Position numbers and translations under genes: made by a program. The notes beneath the pieces are model-generated. The model made no database searches. It was not told the origin of the DNA and saw only the letters and a list, made by a program, of their open reading frames with translations. Shown here piece after piece: positions 24,560-32,826 of a DNA stretch of 64,000 nucleotides; the stretch's first letter is position 1, and each line of letters opens with the position of its first letter. Source of the stretch: TMED8 sp038125725. Lineage in GTDB: Bacteria; Pseudomonadota; Alphaproteobacteria; Rhodospirillales; Casp-alpha2. The stretch covers positions 1 to 64,000 of the forward strand of contig JAYPEK010000018.1 in NCBI GenBank assembly GCA_038125725.1. The letters run 5' to 3'.

Positions 24560-26182
24560 CTAGCCGGCCGCGTCCTCCAGGATCATCGCCGCCGCCTGCT
24601 CGCCGACCATGATCGCCGGCGCGTTGGTGTTGGATGACGGGATCGTCGGCAGCACAGAAGCATCCGCCACCCGGAGCCCCTGAAGCCCATGCACCCGGAG
24701 CCGTGTATCGACGACGCTGGTCTCCGCCGCCTCGCCCATGCGGCAGCTTCCCACCGTATGCCAGGCGGTTTGGCCGCTTTCCTTGCCGTATTGCAACAGC
24801 GACTCGTCGTCGGTCACGTCCGGGCCCGGCCTTTCCTCGGCAACAATGACGGCGCGCATGGCCGGCGCATCGGCGACGCGCCGCACCAGCTTCAGAATGC
24901 CCAGCGCCGTTTGGCGGTCTTCCTCGTCCGCCAGGTAGTTGGGATCGAGCGCCGGCGCCTCATCCGGGTCGGCGGAGCGGAGATGCACGCTGCCGACCGA
25001 CTTGGGCCGGAGCATGAAACCGCCCAGCGTGAACCCGGAAAACTTGTCAATGCCGCCCTCGGCGGAGCGGGAATAGCGGTCGGCGCCGCTGATCTGGTAG
25101 AGCCGGATCATCACGTCCGGTGCGTCCAGGCCATCGCGCGTGCGGGTGATGGCATGCGCTGTCGATGAGGTGCCGGCCAGCGGCCCCTTGCGCGACAGCA
25201 GATAACGCAACCCGAACCGCACCTTGTGCCAGGGACTGGCGAGCAGGTCGTTGATGGTGTTGGCGACGTTGGTCCGGTAGGTGCAGCGCACCTGCAAATG
25301 ATCGCTCAGATACTCGCCCACCGCCGGCAGGTGATGCCGGGCCTCAATGCCGAGCGGGCGGAGGCGCTTCGCGTCGCCGATGCCGGAGAGCTCCAGCAGT
25401 TGCGGCGACTGAATGGCGCCGCCGGCCAAAACAATCTCGCGCCCGGCCCTGAACGTACGTTCGCGCCCCTGATAGCGGACGATGATGCTTTCGGCGTGCC
25501 CGGCATCCAGCCCGACCCGCAAGGCCATGGCGCCGGTAAGGACGGTGAGATTGCTACGCCCCTTGGCGCTTTTCAGGTAGGCCCGCGCCGCCGATGACCG
25601 CACACCCCGGGCGGCGGTCTGTTCCAGGTAGCGCACGCCCTCGTAGCTCTCGACGTTGTAGTCCGGCGTCTCGGCGATGCCGACCGCCTTGCAGCCGGCA
25701 ATGAAAGCCTCCGACAGGGGATCCGGGTCATAGAGCTTGCGATCGGTGATGGCGACGGGGCCGCCATGGCCACGGCGCGGATCGTCGGTGAACGGACTGT
25801 CCTCGAGGCGCTGGAAATAGGGAACCACGTCGTCCCAGCGCCAGCCCGCCAGGTTCCAGCCGTCGAACACGGCCGGCTCGCCCCAGATATGCGCCATGCC
25901 GTTGACGGCGCTGGAGCCGCCCAGCACCCGGCCGCGCGGCGAATAAATCTGTTGCCCTGCCAGGTTGGGCTGCGGCTCGGAGAAGTAGGGCCAGACCACG
26001 TCCGGATTGTTCAGGAGCCTGCCGACGCCGAGCGGGATGTGTATCCACTTGTTGCTGTCCTCGCCGCCGGCCTCAAGCAGCAGCACGGAATGGCGGCCGC
26101 TCTCGCTCAGGCGCGCGGCCAGGGCGCAGCCCGCCGAACCGGCGCCGACGACGATGAAATCGAAGACCGGCGCGTCCGTCAC
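24560..26182 (-). CDS. GMC-family FAD oxidoreductase (choline dehydrogenase-like)
   Basis: 540 aa. The FAD dinucleotide fold is 'DFIVVGAGSAGCALAARLSE', then 'LLLEAGGED', 'GRVLGGSSAVNGMAHIWG', 'REIVLAGGAIQSPQLLELSGIG' and the C-terminal active site 'TAWHTVGSCRMG' with 'SNTNAPAIMVGEQAA'. The family oxidises alcohols (choline, glucose, long-chain or aromatic alcohols) with FAD. The GTG start at 26182 overlaps the stop of the Xsc-like gene (GTGA), so the two enzymes are made together. Longer in-frame starts would overlap that gene heavily and add a non-homologous N-terminus. Confidence 0.88.
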   Translation of the reverse strand: MTDAPVFDFIVVGAGSAGCALAARLSESGRHSVLLLEAGGEDSNKWIHIPLGVGRLLNNPDVVWPYFSEPQPNLAGQQIYSPRGRVLGGSSAVNGMAHIWGEPAVFDGWNLAGWRWDDVVPYFQRLEDSPFTDDPRRGHGGPVAITDRKLYDPDPLSEAFIAGCKAVGIAETPDYNVESYEGVRYLEQTAARGVRSSAARAYLKSAKGRSNLTVLTGAMALRVGLDAGHAESIIVRYQGRERTFRAGREIVLAGGAIQSPQLLELSGIGDAKRLRPLGIEARHHLPAVGEYLSDHLQVRCTYRTNVANTINDLLASPWHKVRFGLRYLLSRKGPLAGTSSTAHAITRTRDGLDAPDVMIRLYQISGADRYSRSAEGGIDKFSGFTLGGFMLRPKSVGSVHLRSADPDEAPALDPNYLADEEDRQTALGILKLVRRVADAPAMRAVIVAEERPGPDVTDDESLLQYGKESGQTAWHTVGSCRMGEAAETSVVDTRLRVHGLQGLRVADASVLPTIPSSNTNAPAIMVGEQAAAMILEDAAG

Positions 26183-27888
26183 TTGCTGTCGCCGGCCCGG
26201 TGCTGGAAGGAATCGCGCCGGAAGCTGTAGAGCGCATCCGGATCGACGGCGATCTCCACCACGGCCGGTTGGCCACAGGCAATGGCGTCCCCAAGGGCGT
26301 TTTCGATCTCCGACGCCTTCTCCGCCCGGAAGCCCTTCGCGCCCCAAAGCTCGGCCAATTTGTCATAGGGTGGATTAACCGTGTCGGCGCCGATGTAGCG
26401 CTCACCGAAGAAATCCTTCTGGTAGGCTTTCTCCGCTCCCCAGCAGCCGTTGTTCATGACCACGGCAACGGTATTGAGGCCGTTGGCGACGGCCGTGCCG
26501 ATTTCCGACGTGGTCATGCCGAAGCCGCCGTCGCCCATCAGGCTGATGACGGTGCGGTCCGGGCAGGCCGCCTTGATGCCGAGCCCGCAGGCATAGGAGA
26601 AGCCAACCAGACCGAAATCCAGCGGCGAGAACAGCGCCGGCGGCTGGTGGTAGTTGAGCGCGTCCGTCGCCTGCAAACAAAGCGTGCCGGCGTCGAGGGT
26701 CACCATGGCGTCTTCGGGAAAAACCGCGCGCATGGCCTTGTAGACCTGTGCCGGCTGAATGACGCCGGGGGCGGTCATATCGATGGCGGCCTCGCGCTCC
26801 GCCAGGTAGGTGGCATAGCGTTGCTGGAAGCCGGACGTCCATTCCGCCGTCCGCTCCTTGACCGAATTCGAACGCATGGCCTCGACCTCGGCGGCCAAGG
26901 CATCGGCGACGCTGCCGGCGTCGCCGAGGATGCCGACCTCGGCTGGAAAGAAACGCCCGATGGCGGTGGGCTCGGACTCGATCTGGATGATCTTCGCCGC
27001 CTTGTTGATGTTGTCGTAGGAATAGAAGGTGGTGTTGAACCCGAGCCGCGTGCCGAGCGCCACGATCACGTCGGCTTCGCGCGCCAGGCCCGACGCCACG
27101 ACGTTGCCGCGCGGCCCGACCTGGCCGGCGTTCAGCGGGTGGCCGAAGGGAATCGCGTCGCCGTGGCCGGGCGACATGGCCACCGGGGCATTGACCGCCT
27201 CCGCCAGCCGGAGCGCCTGCGCGTGCGCGCCGGCGTTCTTGACCCCGCCGCCGGCGATGATCAGCGGCCGCTCCGCCGCCGCCAGAAGCTTCAGCGCCGC
27301 CTCGATTCCGGCCGGCGCGCCGGCGGCGTAGCCCTGCGCCTCGAACGTCGCGGCCGGGGCATCGCCCGCGTCCTCCAGGGTATCGGCCAGGATGTCGCGC
27401 GGAAGATTAAGCACCACGGGGCCGCGCCTCGGCGCCAGCGCGGTGCGGAAGGCTTCGCGCACCATTTCCGGCAGCCGCGCGGTCTGGGTCACGGTCCAGG
27501 TCTTCTTGGTGATCGGCTGGAACAGGGACTGCTGGTCGACCTCCTGGAAAGCGTCGCGATAGACGTGCCCGGTCGAGAGCGAGCCCGCCAGCGCCACCAC
27601 CGGCGAATAGGCGGCCCGCGCCTGGGCGATGCCGGTCACCAGATTGGTGACGCCGGGACCGTTCTGGCCGGCGAGGATGACACCGGCCTTGCCCGAAGCC
27701 CGGGCGTAGCCGTCGGCCATGTGGGTGCCGGTGCGCTCGTCGCGCACGCCGATGAAGCGGATGTCCGAGGCGTCGAACAGCGCGTCGAACATTTCCATGG
27801 TGGCCGAGCCGATCAGGCCGAAAACGCATTCCACGCCTTGCTGGCGCAGTGCATCGACGACCGCCTGGCCGCCGGTTTTAGTCGTCAT
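26179..27888 (-). CDS. xsc: ThDP-dependent enzyme resembling sulfoacetaldehyde acetyltransferase (Xsc-like)
   Basis: 569 aa from ATG 27888, with GGGAGGAG upstream. It has the three-domain acetolactate-synthase fold: 'FGLIGSATMEMFD', 'GTHMADGYARASGK', 'GQNGPGVTNLVTG', 'AFQEVDQQSLFQP', the ThDP-binding 'MGDGGFGMTTSEIGTA', then 'NNGCWGAEKAYQKDFFGERYIG'. The Phe-Gly-Ile/Leu-Ile-Gly-Ser, Phe-Gln-Glu-Val, Trp-Gly-Ala-Glu-Lys and C-terminal 'SFRRDSFQ' blocks look closer to Xsc than to AHAS. Xsc converts sulfoacetaldehyde and phosphate to acetyl phosphate and sulfite. No pta gene is adjacent, so another related reaction is possible. The 3' end is coupled to the GMC gene. Confidence 0.72.
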   Translation of the reverse strand: MTTKTGGQAVVDALRQQGVECVFGLIGSATMEMFDALFDASDIRFIGVRDERTGTHMADGYARASGKAGVILAGQNGPGVTNLVTGIAQARAAYSPVVALAGSLSTGHVYRDAFQEVDQQSLFQPITKKTWTVTQTARLPEMVREAFRTALAPRRGPVVLNLPRDILADTLEDAGDAPAATFEAQGYAAGAPAGIEAALKLLAAAERPLIIAGGGVKNAGAHAQALRLAEAVNAPVAMSPGHGDAIPFGHPLNAGQVGPRGNVVASGLAREADVIVALGTRLGFNTTFYSYDNINKAAKIIQIESEPTAIGRFFPAEVGILGDAGSVADALAAEVEAMRSNSVKERTAEWTSGFQQRYATYLAEREAAIDMTAPGVIQPAQVYKAMRAVFPEDAMVTLDAGTLCLQATDALNYHQPPALFSPLDFGLVGFSYACGLGIKAACPDRTVISLMGDGGFGMTTSEIGTAVANGLNTVAVVMNNGCWGAEKAYQKDFFGERYIGADTVNPPYDKLAELWGAKGFRAEKASEIENALGDAIACGQPAVVEIAVDPDALYSFRRDSFQHRAGDSK

Positions 27889-28049
27889 GGCGAAGTCTCT
27901 CCTCCCTTGGGGGATATCCGTGGCGATAATCTTGGCGATATTCGTTATTAGATCAGCGCCGGGCAATGGGCAAACTTGAACCGGCGGGCAGTTGCGGCTT
28001 AACATCCCCGCGCGATCCGAACGGGGATGGATCGGCAGGGAGGAAAACT

Positions 28050-29276
28050 TTGAAACTGAATGACGAAGAACGGGCCATGCTGGCCGGGGAAATGGGCGAG
28101 GCTAAACGCTGGGCCATCGACCATCAGATCAAGGTCGGCGAGATGTTCGACGCGGACGACCTGGTGCCGATCAGCCAGTCGCACATGCACGTCGATCCGG
28201 AATCGGTCGGCGAGGCCGGCGTCGCTTTCCTGGAAGGGCTGGCGGCGTCCGGCGGGCGCGTCAGCGTACCGATGATCACCGATCCGCGCGGCGTCGATCT
28301 GGATTACTACCACCCGCTGGGACAGACGGAGGAAATGGCGGAGCTCGAACGGCGCACCATCGCCGCCTGCGAGGCCATGGGCATCCTGATGACCAACACC
28401 TGTATCAACTACCAGACCATCATGCCGCCGGTGATGGGCGACCATGTGGCCTATGGCGATACCGGGGTGGTGATCTATTCCAACAGTGCCTGCGGCGCGC
28501 GCTCGAATTTCGAGGGCGGCCCGTCGGCGATGGCCGCGGGCCTCACCGGCCGCACGCCGCGCTACGGCCTGCACCTGGACGAGAACCGGCGCGCCACGCG
28601 GCGCTTCCGCGTTACCGAACAGCCGAATGGCCTCACTGATTGGGGCGTCTTGGGCGCCGTCGCCGGACGCATGGCCGGGTCCTACTGGGAGGTGCCGGCC
28701 ATCGAAGGGCTGGAACGGGTGACGACATCGGATGAGATGAAGCACATGGGCGCGGCGATGGCGAGCTGGGGCTCGACGCCACTGTTTCACCTGATCGGCA
28801 TCACGCCGGAAGCGCCGACGCTGGCGTCCGTCGGTGCCGACAAGCTGGCGGCCGAGGAGATAGGCAAGGCCGAGCTGGACGCGCTCCGCTCCACCTTCGG
28901 CGGCAAGGGCGACCAAGTCGACGTGGTCGTGTTCGCCGCGCCGCAGCTCTCCATCGTCGAGATGCAGAAAGTCGCGGACCTTTCGGCCGGGCAGCAATTC
29001 AAATGCCCGGTGATCGTCTGCACCTCGTCGCAGGTTTACCCGGACGCGGCGCGCGCCGGGCTGGTGGCGACCATCGAAGGGGCCGGCGGCAAGGTACTCC
29101 AAGGGACTTGCTTCTATCAGCAATACGCACGCGAGATCGGCGAGGCCAATGGCTGGAAACGACTGCTGTCCAACTCGGTCAAGATCGTCAATATTCTGGG
29201 CGGCTACGGCTACCAGCCGGCGCTGGCCAGCATGGAAGATTGCGTTGCCTCTGCCGTGGCGGGAGAAATCGTATGA
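28050..29276 (+). CDS. aconitase X catalytic (large) subunit
   Basis: 408 aa from the TTG at 28050, chosen because GGGAGG sits eight bases upstream and the family starts 'xLKLNDEERAML'. Typical AcnX features are 'ISQSHMHVDPESVGEAG', 'LMTNTCINYQTIMPPVMGDH', 'IYSNSACGARSNFEGG' and 'VVVFAAPQLSIVEMQ'. Cys residues in the TCINY and SACGAR blocks are expected cluster ligands. Bacterial two-subunit AcnX includes cis-3-hydroxy-L-proline dehydratase; archaeal relatives dehydrate mevalonate 5-phosphate. No proline-catabolic partners are nearby, so the substrate is open. It is divergent from the Xsc-like operon and overlaps its small subunit by four bases. Confidence 0.88.
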   Translation: MKLNDEERAMLAGEMGEAKRWAIDHQIKVGEMFDADDLVPISQSHMHVDPESVGEAGVAFLEGLAASGGRVSVPMITDPRGVDLDYYHPLGQTEEMAELERRTIAACEAMGILMTNTCINYQTIMPPVMGDHVAYGDTGVVIYSNSACGARSNFEGGPSAMAAGLTGRTPRYGLHLDENRRATRRFRVTEQPNGLTDWGVLGAVAGRMAGSYWEVPAIEGLERVTTSDEMKHMGAAMASWGSTPLFHLIGITPEAPTLASVGADKLAAEEIGKAELDALRSTFGGKGDQVDVVVFAAPQLSIVEMQKVADLSAGQQFKCPVIVCTSSQVYPDAARAGLVATIEGAGGKVLQGTCFYQQYAREIGEANGWKRLLSNSVKIVNILGGYGYQPALASMEDCVASAVAGEIV

Positions 29277-29689
29277 GTACCGAACTGAAATGCCACAAGG
29301 GCATCGGCGACAAGGTCGAGGGCACGGCGCTGGTCGCCGACGACAACTTCTCGGCGCGCTACGACCTGGACCGCATCAAGGGCATCTTCTCGCGCCCTCA
29401 GCACAAGCTGCATGGCGAATCTTACGACGGCAAGATCCTGGTCCTGAATACGGCCAAGGGCGGCGTCGCCTCAGCCTGGATGCTGCATGAGATGAAATCG
29501 CGCGGCGTCACGCCTAAGGCGATCCTGTTCAATGCCGCCAACACCATCCTGGCGCAGGGCGCGGCGCTGGCGAACCTGACCATGTGCGACCGGTTCGAGG
29601 ACGGCGACGTCACGCAACTGATCAACAGCGGCGACGAACTGATCGTCGATCCCGCCGCCGGCGTGGTGACCATCGTCAAGCGGGCTTAA
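29273..29689 (+). CDS. aconitase X swivel (small) subunit
   Basis: 138 aa, start ATG overlapping the large-subunit stop (ATGA) with GGGAGAA upstream. It opens 'CHKGIGDKVEGTALVADDNFSARYDLD' and has the swivel-domain sequence 'GKILVLNTAKGGVASAW' with the Lys-Gly-Gly-x-Ala-Ser loop, and 'ELIVDPAAGVVTIV' at the end. In this enzyme class the Ser of the small domain completes the active site of the large subunit. Four bases of the stop region overlap the convergent LysR gene. Confidence 0.88.
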   Translation: MSTELKCHKGIGDKVEGTALVADDNFSARYDLDRIKGIFSRPQHKLHGESYDGKILVLNTAKGGVASAWMLHEMKSRGVTPKAILFNAANTILAQGAALANLTMCDRFEDGDVTQLINSGDELIVDPAAGVVTIVKRA

Positions 29690-30621
29690 GGCTCCGGCGG
29701 CCCCCAGTGATGGGTGTCGGCAAGGCCGGCGGCGATATCCCGGATCAAGCCGGCCACCGCCGCGACGGCGCTTACGGGCGGCCGGCCGGCCAGCGACGCC
29801 AGCGTCCAGTTGCGTGAAAGCCCGTCGATGGCGAGCGGCCGGATCGAGAGATCGCCGCGCGTCACCTCCTCGTGCACGAAGCTGTAGCATTGCACCGTAA
29901 ACCCTAGCCCGGCGGCGACCAGGCGCTTGATGATCGAGGTGCTGTCGACGGTCTCGCGAATGTCGAGTTCGAGCCCGCTTTCCGCCGCCAGCCGGTCGAT
30001 GGCCCGGCGCAACGGGTTCGGCGGACCGGGTAGCAACAATGGAAATTTCGGCAGCTCCGCCGCCGTCAGCGGTTGGTGGCGGCGCTTGCGTTTCGGCGGC
30101 GCGCCGGCGCTGGGACCGATCAGGAACATGGGCTCGTCCAGCAACAGCGCGCTATCCAGGGCGGCGGCGTCCTGGTCGGCATGAAACAGGCCGAGGTCGA
30201 AACGGCCGTCGAGCACCCCGTCGCTGATGAAGGCGCTGAGCCCTTCGGCGAGATGCAGTTGGATTTTCGGGTATGCATCGCGGAGCCGCGCCACCAGCGG
30301 CGGCGCCACCAGCGAGCCAACCGCCGGCATCAGGGCCACGGAAACCGGCCCCGACGGATCGGCGCCCCAGTTCTGCACCTCGGTCCGGGTTTGCGAAAGC
30401 CCCTGCAACAGCGCGCCAGCGCGCCGGTAGAGGTGTTCGCCCTGGCCGGTGAGGGAGACACCCTGGGCCGTCCGGTTCAGAAGCCGTACGCCCAGGTCCT
30501 GCTCCAGCTTGCGGATCTGACGGCTGACGGCGGGCTGCGCCACGTAGAGGTGCGCGGCGGCCTTGGTGATCGAGCCGTACTCGGCGGTGGTGACGAAATA
30601 GCGAAGCGCCGTCAGGTCCAT
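29686..30621 (-). CDS. LysR-family transcriptional regulator (3)
   Basis: 311 aa from ATG 30621, with GGGAGG seven bases ahead (an ATG 27 bases earlier lacks a site). The HTH reads 'LTALRYFVTTAEYGSITKAAAHLYVAQPAVSRQIRKLEQDLGVRLLNRT'. The effector domain is normal, with an unusual basic 'PPKRKRRHQ' insert. It is divergent from the third TauD gene, with a 21-bp perfect palindrome between them, and its 3' end meets the AcnX operon. Control of the adjacent dioxygenase is the obvious inference. Confidence 0.88.
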   Translation of the reverse strand: MDLTALRYFVTTAEYGSITKAAAHLYVAQPAVSRQIRKLEQDLGVRLLNRTAQGVSLTGQGEHLYRRAGALLQGLSQTRTEVQNWGADPSGPVSVALMPAVGSLVAPPLVARLRDAYPKIQLHLAEGLSAFISDGVLDGRFDLGLFHADQDAAALDSALLLDEPMFLIGPSAGAPPKRKRRHQPLTAAELPKFPLLLPGPPNPLRRAIDRLAAESGLELDIRETVDSTSIIKRLVAAGLGFTVQCYSFVHEEVTRGDLSIRPLAIDGLSRNWTLASLAGRPPVSAVAAVAGLIRDIAAGLADTHHWGPPEP

Positions 30622-30690
30622 GGGCAGCCTCCCTTCGGCCGTTGGCAACTATTTACCCTGCCCTCACATTAGAGAATGCGAATACCAATT

Positions 30691-30711
30691 GTCATGCCAA
30701 TTCGGCATGAC
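30691..30711. promoter_or_regulatory. putative LysR operator (21-bp palindrome)
   Basis: GTCATGCC-N5-GGCATGAC, an uninterrupted 8+8 inverted repeat. It lies 70 bp upstream of the LysR start and 100 bp upstream of the divergent tauD-like gene, flanked by AT-rich sequence. This is the best-formed operator candidate in the window. Confidence 0.62.
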
Positions 30712-30811
30712 TTAAAACGGCAACGGCATTTCCCCGCCGCCCGCCGGAAGCGCTATACCCGTTGCCGAGACATGGCCCGAGACGATTGGGGGGCCGCAAG
30801 GGAGAGAGCAC

Positions 30812-31681
30812 ATGGATGCGGCGGCATCGGATATCACCATCAAACGCCTGACCGGTGCCATCAGCGCCGAGATCGGCGGCGTCGATCTGGCGGCGCCCAA
30901 TTACGACAACATCTATCCGATCATCCACCAGGCGTTCCTGGACCACGCCGTGGTGGTACTGCGCGGCCAGAACCTGAGCCCAGAGCAACTGGTCTCGGTC
31001 TCCAAGCCGTTCGGCAAGCTGGAAGCCCATGTGCTGACGCAGTTCAATCTGAAGGAACATCCGGAGGTGCTGATCATCTCCAACGTCAAGGAGAACGGCA
31101 AACCCATCGGCGCCATCTACGCCGGCCAGTACTGGCATTCGGACCTCTCCTACATGGCGCATCCGACCCAGGCCTCGCTGCTGCACGCCAAGGAAATCCC
31201 GAGCTACGGCGGCGACACCATGTTCGCCAACATGACCCGCGCCTACGAGGACCTGTCGGAACCGGTGAAGCGCATGCTCGACGGGCTCACCGCCGTGCAC
31301 GACTATACCAACGCCTACGACACCTATTTCTCGCACTTGCCCGACCGCCCGCCGCTCAGCGATGAAGAAAAGGCCAAGGTGCCGCCAGTGGTGCATCCGG
31401 TGGTGCGCACCCATCCGGAAACCGGCAACAAGGCGCTCTACGTCAACCCCGGCTTCACCCGGCGCATCAACGAACTGGAACCGGCCGAGAGCCGCGCCGT
31501 GCTGGACTTCCTGTTCCGCCACTGCCAGCAGCCGCACCTGATCTACCGCCACACCTGGCAGACCGGCGACCTGGTGATCTGGGACAACCGCTGCACCATC
31601 CACAACGCCGTCGCCGACTACGACATGTCGGAACGCCGCCACCTGATCCGCACCAGCGTCGAGGGCGACGTACCGCGCTAG
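30812..31681 (+). CDS. TauD/TfdA-family 2-oxoglutarate dioxygenase (3)
   Basis: 289 aa. Fe(II) ligands are His109 and Asp111 in 'QYWHSDLSY' and His264 in 'WDNRCTIHN', with the co-substrate Arg in 'RRHLIRTSVEGD'. It starts after GGGAGAG and is divergent from LysR (3) across the 21-bp palindrome. It is closer in layout to TauD (2) than to TauD (1): both have the 'WDNRCT' block and the same 'HPVVRTHPxTGxKAL' segment. It appears to be a single-gene transcription unit, so its substrate must enter by a general transporter or arise from the neighbouring pathway. Confidence 0.88.
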   Translation: MDAAASDITIKRLTGAISAEIGGVDLAAPNYDNIYPIIHQAFLDHAVVVLRGQNLSPEQLVSVSKPFGKLEAHVLTQFNLKEHPEVLIISNVKENGKPIGAIYAGQYWHSDLSYMAHPTQASLLHAKEIPSYGGDTMFANMTRAYEDLSEPVKRMLDGLTAVHDYTNAYDTYFSHLPDRPPLSDEEKAKVPPVVHPVVRTHPETGNKALYVNPGFTRRINELEPAESRAVLDFLFRHCQQPHLIYRHTWQTGDLVIWDNRCTIHNAVADYDMSERRHLIRTSVEGDVPR

Positions 31682-31742
31682 TGGCATCCATGCTAGAATA
31701 GGCGCGGAGAAACAACCCTCGGGAGCGATCCGTAGCGATCCC

Positions 31743-32141
31743 ATGGACGCCATCCAGCGCGCCGCCTTTCTTTCCGTCGGCATGGCCAGCGGCTATGCGA
31801 CGCTGGCGATCTTCTGCGTCGTTTTCGGCTTCATGTTCGAACCGCCCTTGGCCGCCTTCATCGGCGGCGTGCTCAGCCTGATGCTGGCCGCGGCGCTCTA
31901 TATCTACGGCCGATGCGCCCGCACCCGCCCCTACGACAAGACGCAGCTCTGGGTGATGCTGGAAAAGGACAAACGCCCGCCTGGCAACGTGGCACAACAG
32001 TTGGTGAGCGGTGTTCTGGTAGAGACCGCAAGCTGGTTCGCGAAAAGGGCGCTGATCTTCGGCGGCATCTTCCTCGCCGCCTCGATCCTGTTCCGCCTGA
32101 TCGGCTTCGAGACCTTCCCCGACCCGCCGGGGCCTCGCTAA
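31743..32141 (+). CDS. small integral membrane protein, unknown
   Basis: 132 aa, not recognised. There are about three hydrophobic helices: residues ~15-32 ('YATLAIFCVVFGFMF'), ~36-56 ('LAAFIGGVLSLMLAAALYIYG') and ~103-122 ('ALIFGGIFLAASILF'). A basic cytoplasmic-looking loop ('RTRPYDKTQLWVMLEKDKRPP') lies between the second and third. It sits between the TauD gene and tRNA-Arg, with no operon partner. Confidence 0.55.
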   Translation: MDAIQRAAFLSVGMASGYATLAIFCVVFGFMFEPPLAAFIGGVLSLMLAAALYIYGRCARTRPYDKTQLWVMLEKDKRPPGNVAQQLVSGVLVETASWFAKRALIFGGIFLAASILFRLIGFETFPDPPGPR

Positions 32142-32145
32142 GAGG

Positions 32146-32222
32146 TGGTGCGCCCGGCAGGATTCGAACCTGCGACCCCAGGATTAGGAATCCTGTGCTC
32201 TATCCTACTGAGCTACGGGCGC
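32146..32222 (-). tRNA. tRNA-Arg (anticodon CCT), CCA encoded
   Basis: A complete cloverleaf is read on the minus strand: acceptor GCGCCCG/CGGGCGC, D-arm GCTC...GAGC, anticodon stem CAGGA/TCCTG with loop TTCCTAA (anticodon CCT), T-arm GCAGG-TTCGAAT-CCTGC, discriminator A and encoded CCA. It reads AGG codons. No integrase or att duplication was seen next to it. Confidence 0.95.
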
Positions 32223-32244
32223 CCGTGGGCGGTCGTCTCCGCCG

Positions 32245-32781
32245 TTAGCGGAACATCTTGCCGAAATGATCGAGTGGGATCGAGTAGTTGACCAGCAGCG
32301 TTTCGGTACCCGGGTTGGAATCGCCGAGGCTGGCATTCGAGGAATGCGAGATGGAGATGCCGAGACGCGAGCGGTTGTCGAAACGGTAGGCCAGCTCCAA
32401 CTGCGAGCGGAACTCTAGCGCGTGGCCGAGGTCGAGGTCATCGGTCTTGCCGCGCCACCAGGTTGGCGCGAAGCTCGGCGTCAGCACCCAGCGGCGGCCG
32501 AAATAGACGTCGATCAGGACGCCGGCACCCAAGAACGTCATGCCGTTGGAGGCCGCGGCCACGGTGGCGAAGGGCTTGAATACCCAGAATTTCTTGTCGT
32601 GGCGGTAGTCCAGCCGGAACTCCGCGCCATCGTCCTTCTTGCGGTTGAAGTCGAACCAGCCGGCACCGGCGGAAATGAAAGCCGGATCGTCGGCCTTCGC
32701 GGCGCCGGGCGCGGTTCCCGTGGTCAAACCGATGACCAGGGCAAGGACGGCAAGTGCTGAAAATTTATTGTTCATCGCCAT
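32245..32781 (-). CDS. acyloxyacyl hydrolase / lipid A 3-O-deacylase (PagL-like)
   Basis: 178 aa from ATG 32781 (GAGGGG upstream). It has a signal peptide 'ALAVLALVIGLTTGTAPGAAKA' and then a small beta-barrel pattern of alternating aromatic/polar strands. The PagL active-site neighbourhood is visible as 'ISISHSSNASLGDSNPGTET' with the catalytic His-Ser and downstream Glu. The enzyme sits in the outer membrane and removes the 3-O acyl chain of lipid A. It is likely a single gene, just downstream of the tRNA. The final residue is not the usual aromatic Phe/Trp but Arg after Phe. Confidence 0.8.
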   Translation of the reverse strand: MAMNNKFSALAVLALVIGLTTGTAPGAAKADDPAFISAGAGWFDFNRKKDDGAEFRLDYRHDKKFWVFKPFATVAAASNGMTFLGAGVLIDVYFGRRWVLTPSFAPTWWRGKTDDLDLGHALEFRSQLELAYRFDNRSRLGISISHSSNASLGDSNPGTETLLVNYSIPLDHFGKMFR

Positions 32782-32826
32782 GGATCCCCTCAAGGGGCGC
32801 ATCTTAGAGGGGTTGGCGGGCGCAAA

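Noticed and set aside
26200..27951. 583-aa open frame antisense to the Xsc-like gene
   Set aside because: Same artefact: Arg/His/Gly-rich translation, no start context, opposite a gene with complete ThDP-enzyme motifs.
32146..32222. tRNA-Arg as the prophage attachment site
   Set aside because: The phage remnant starts 6 kb away with core genes between, and no partial tRNA copy or integrase is seen.
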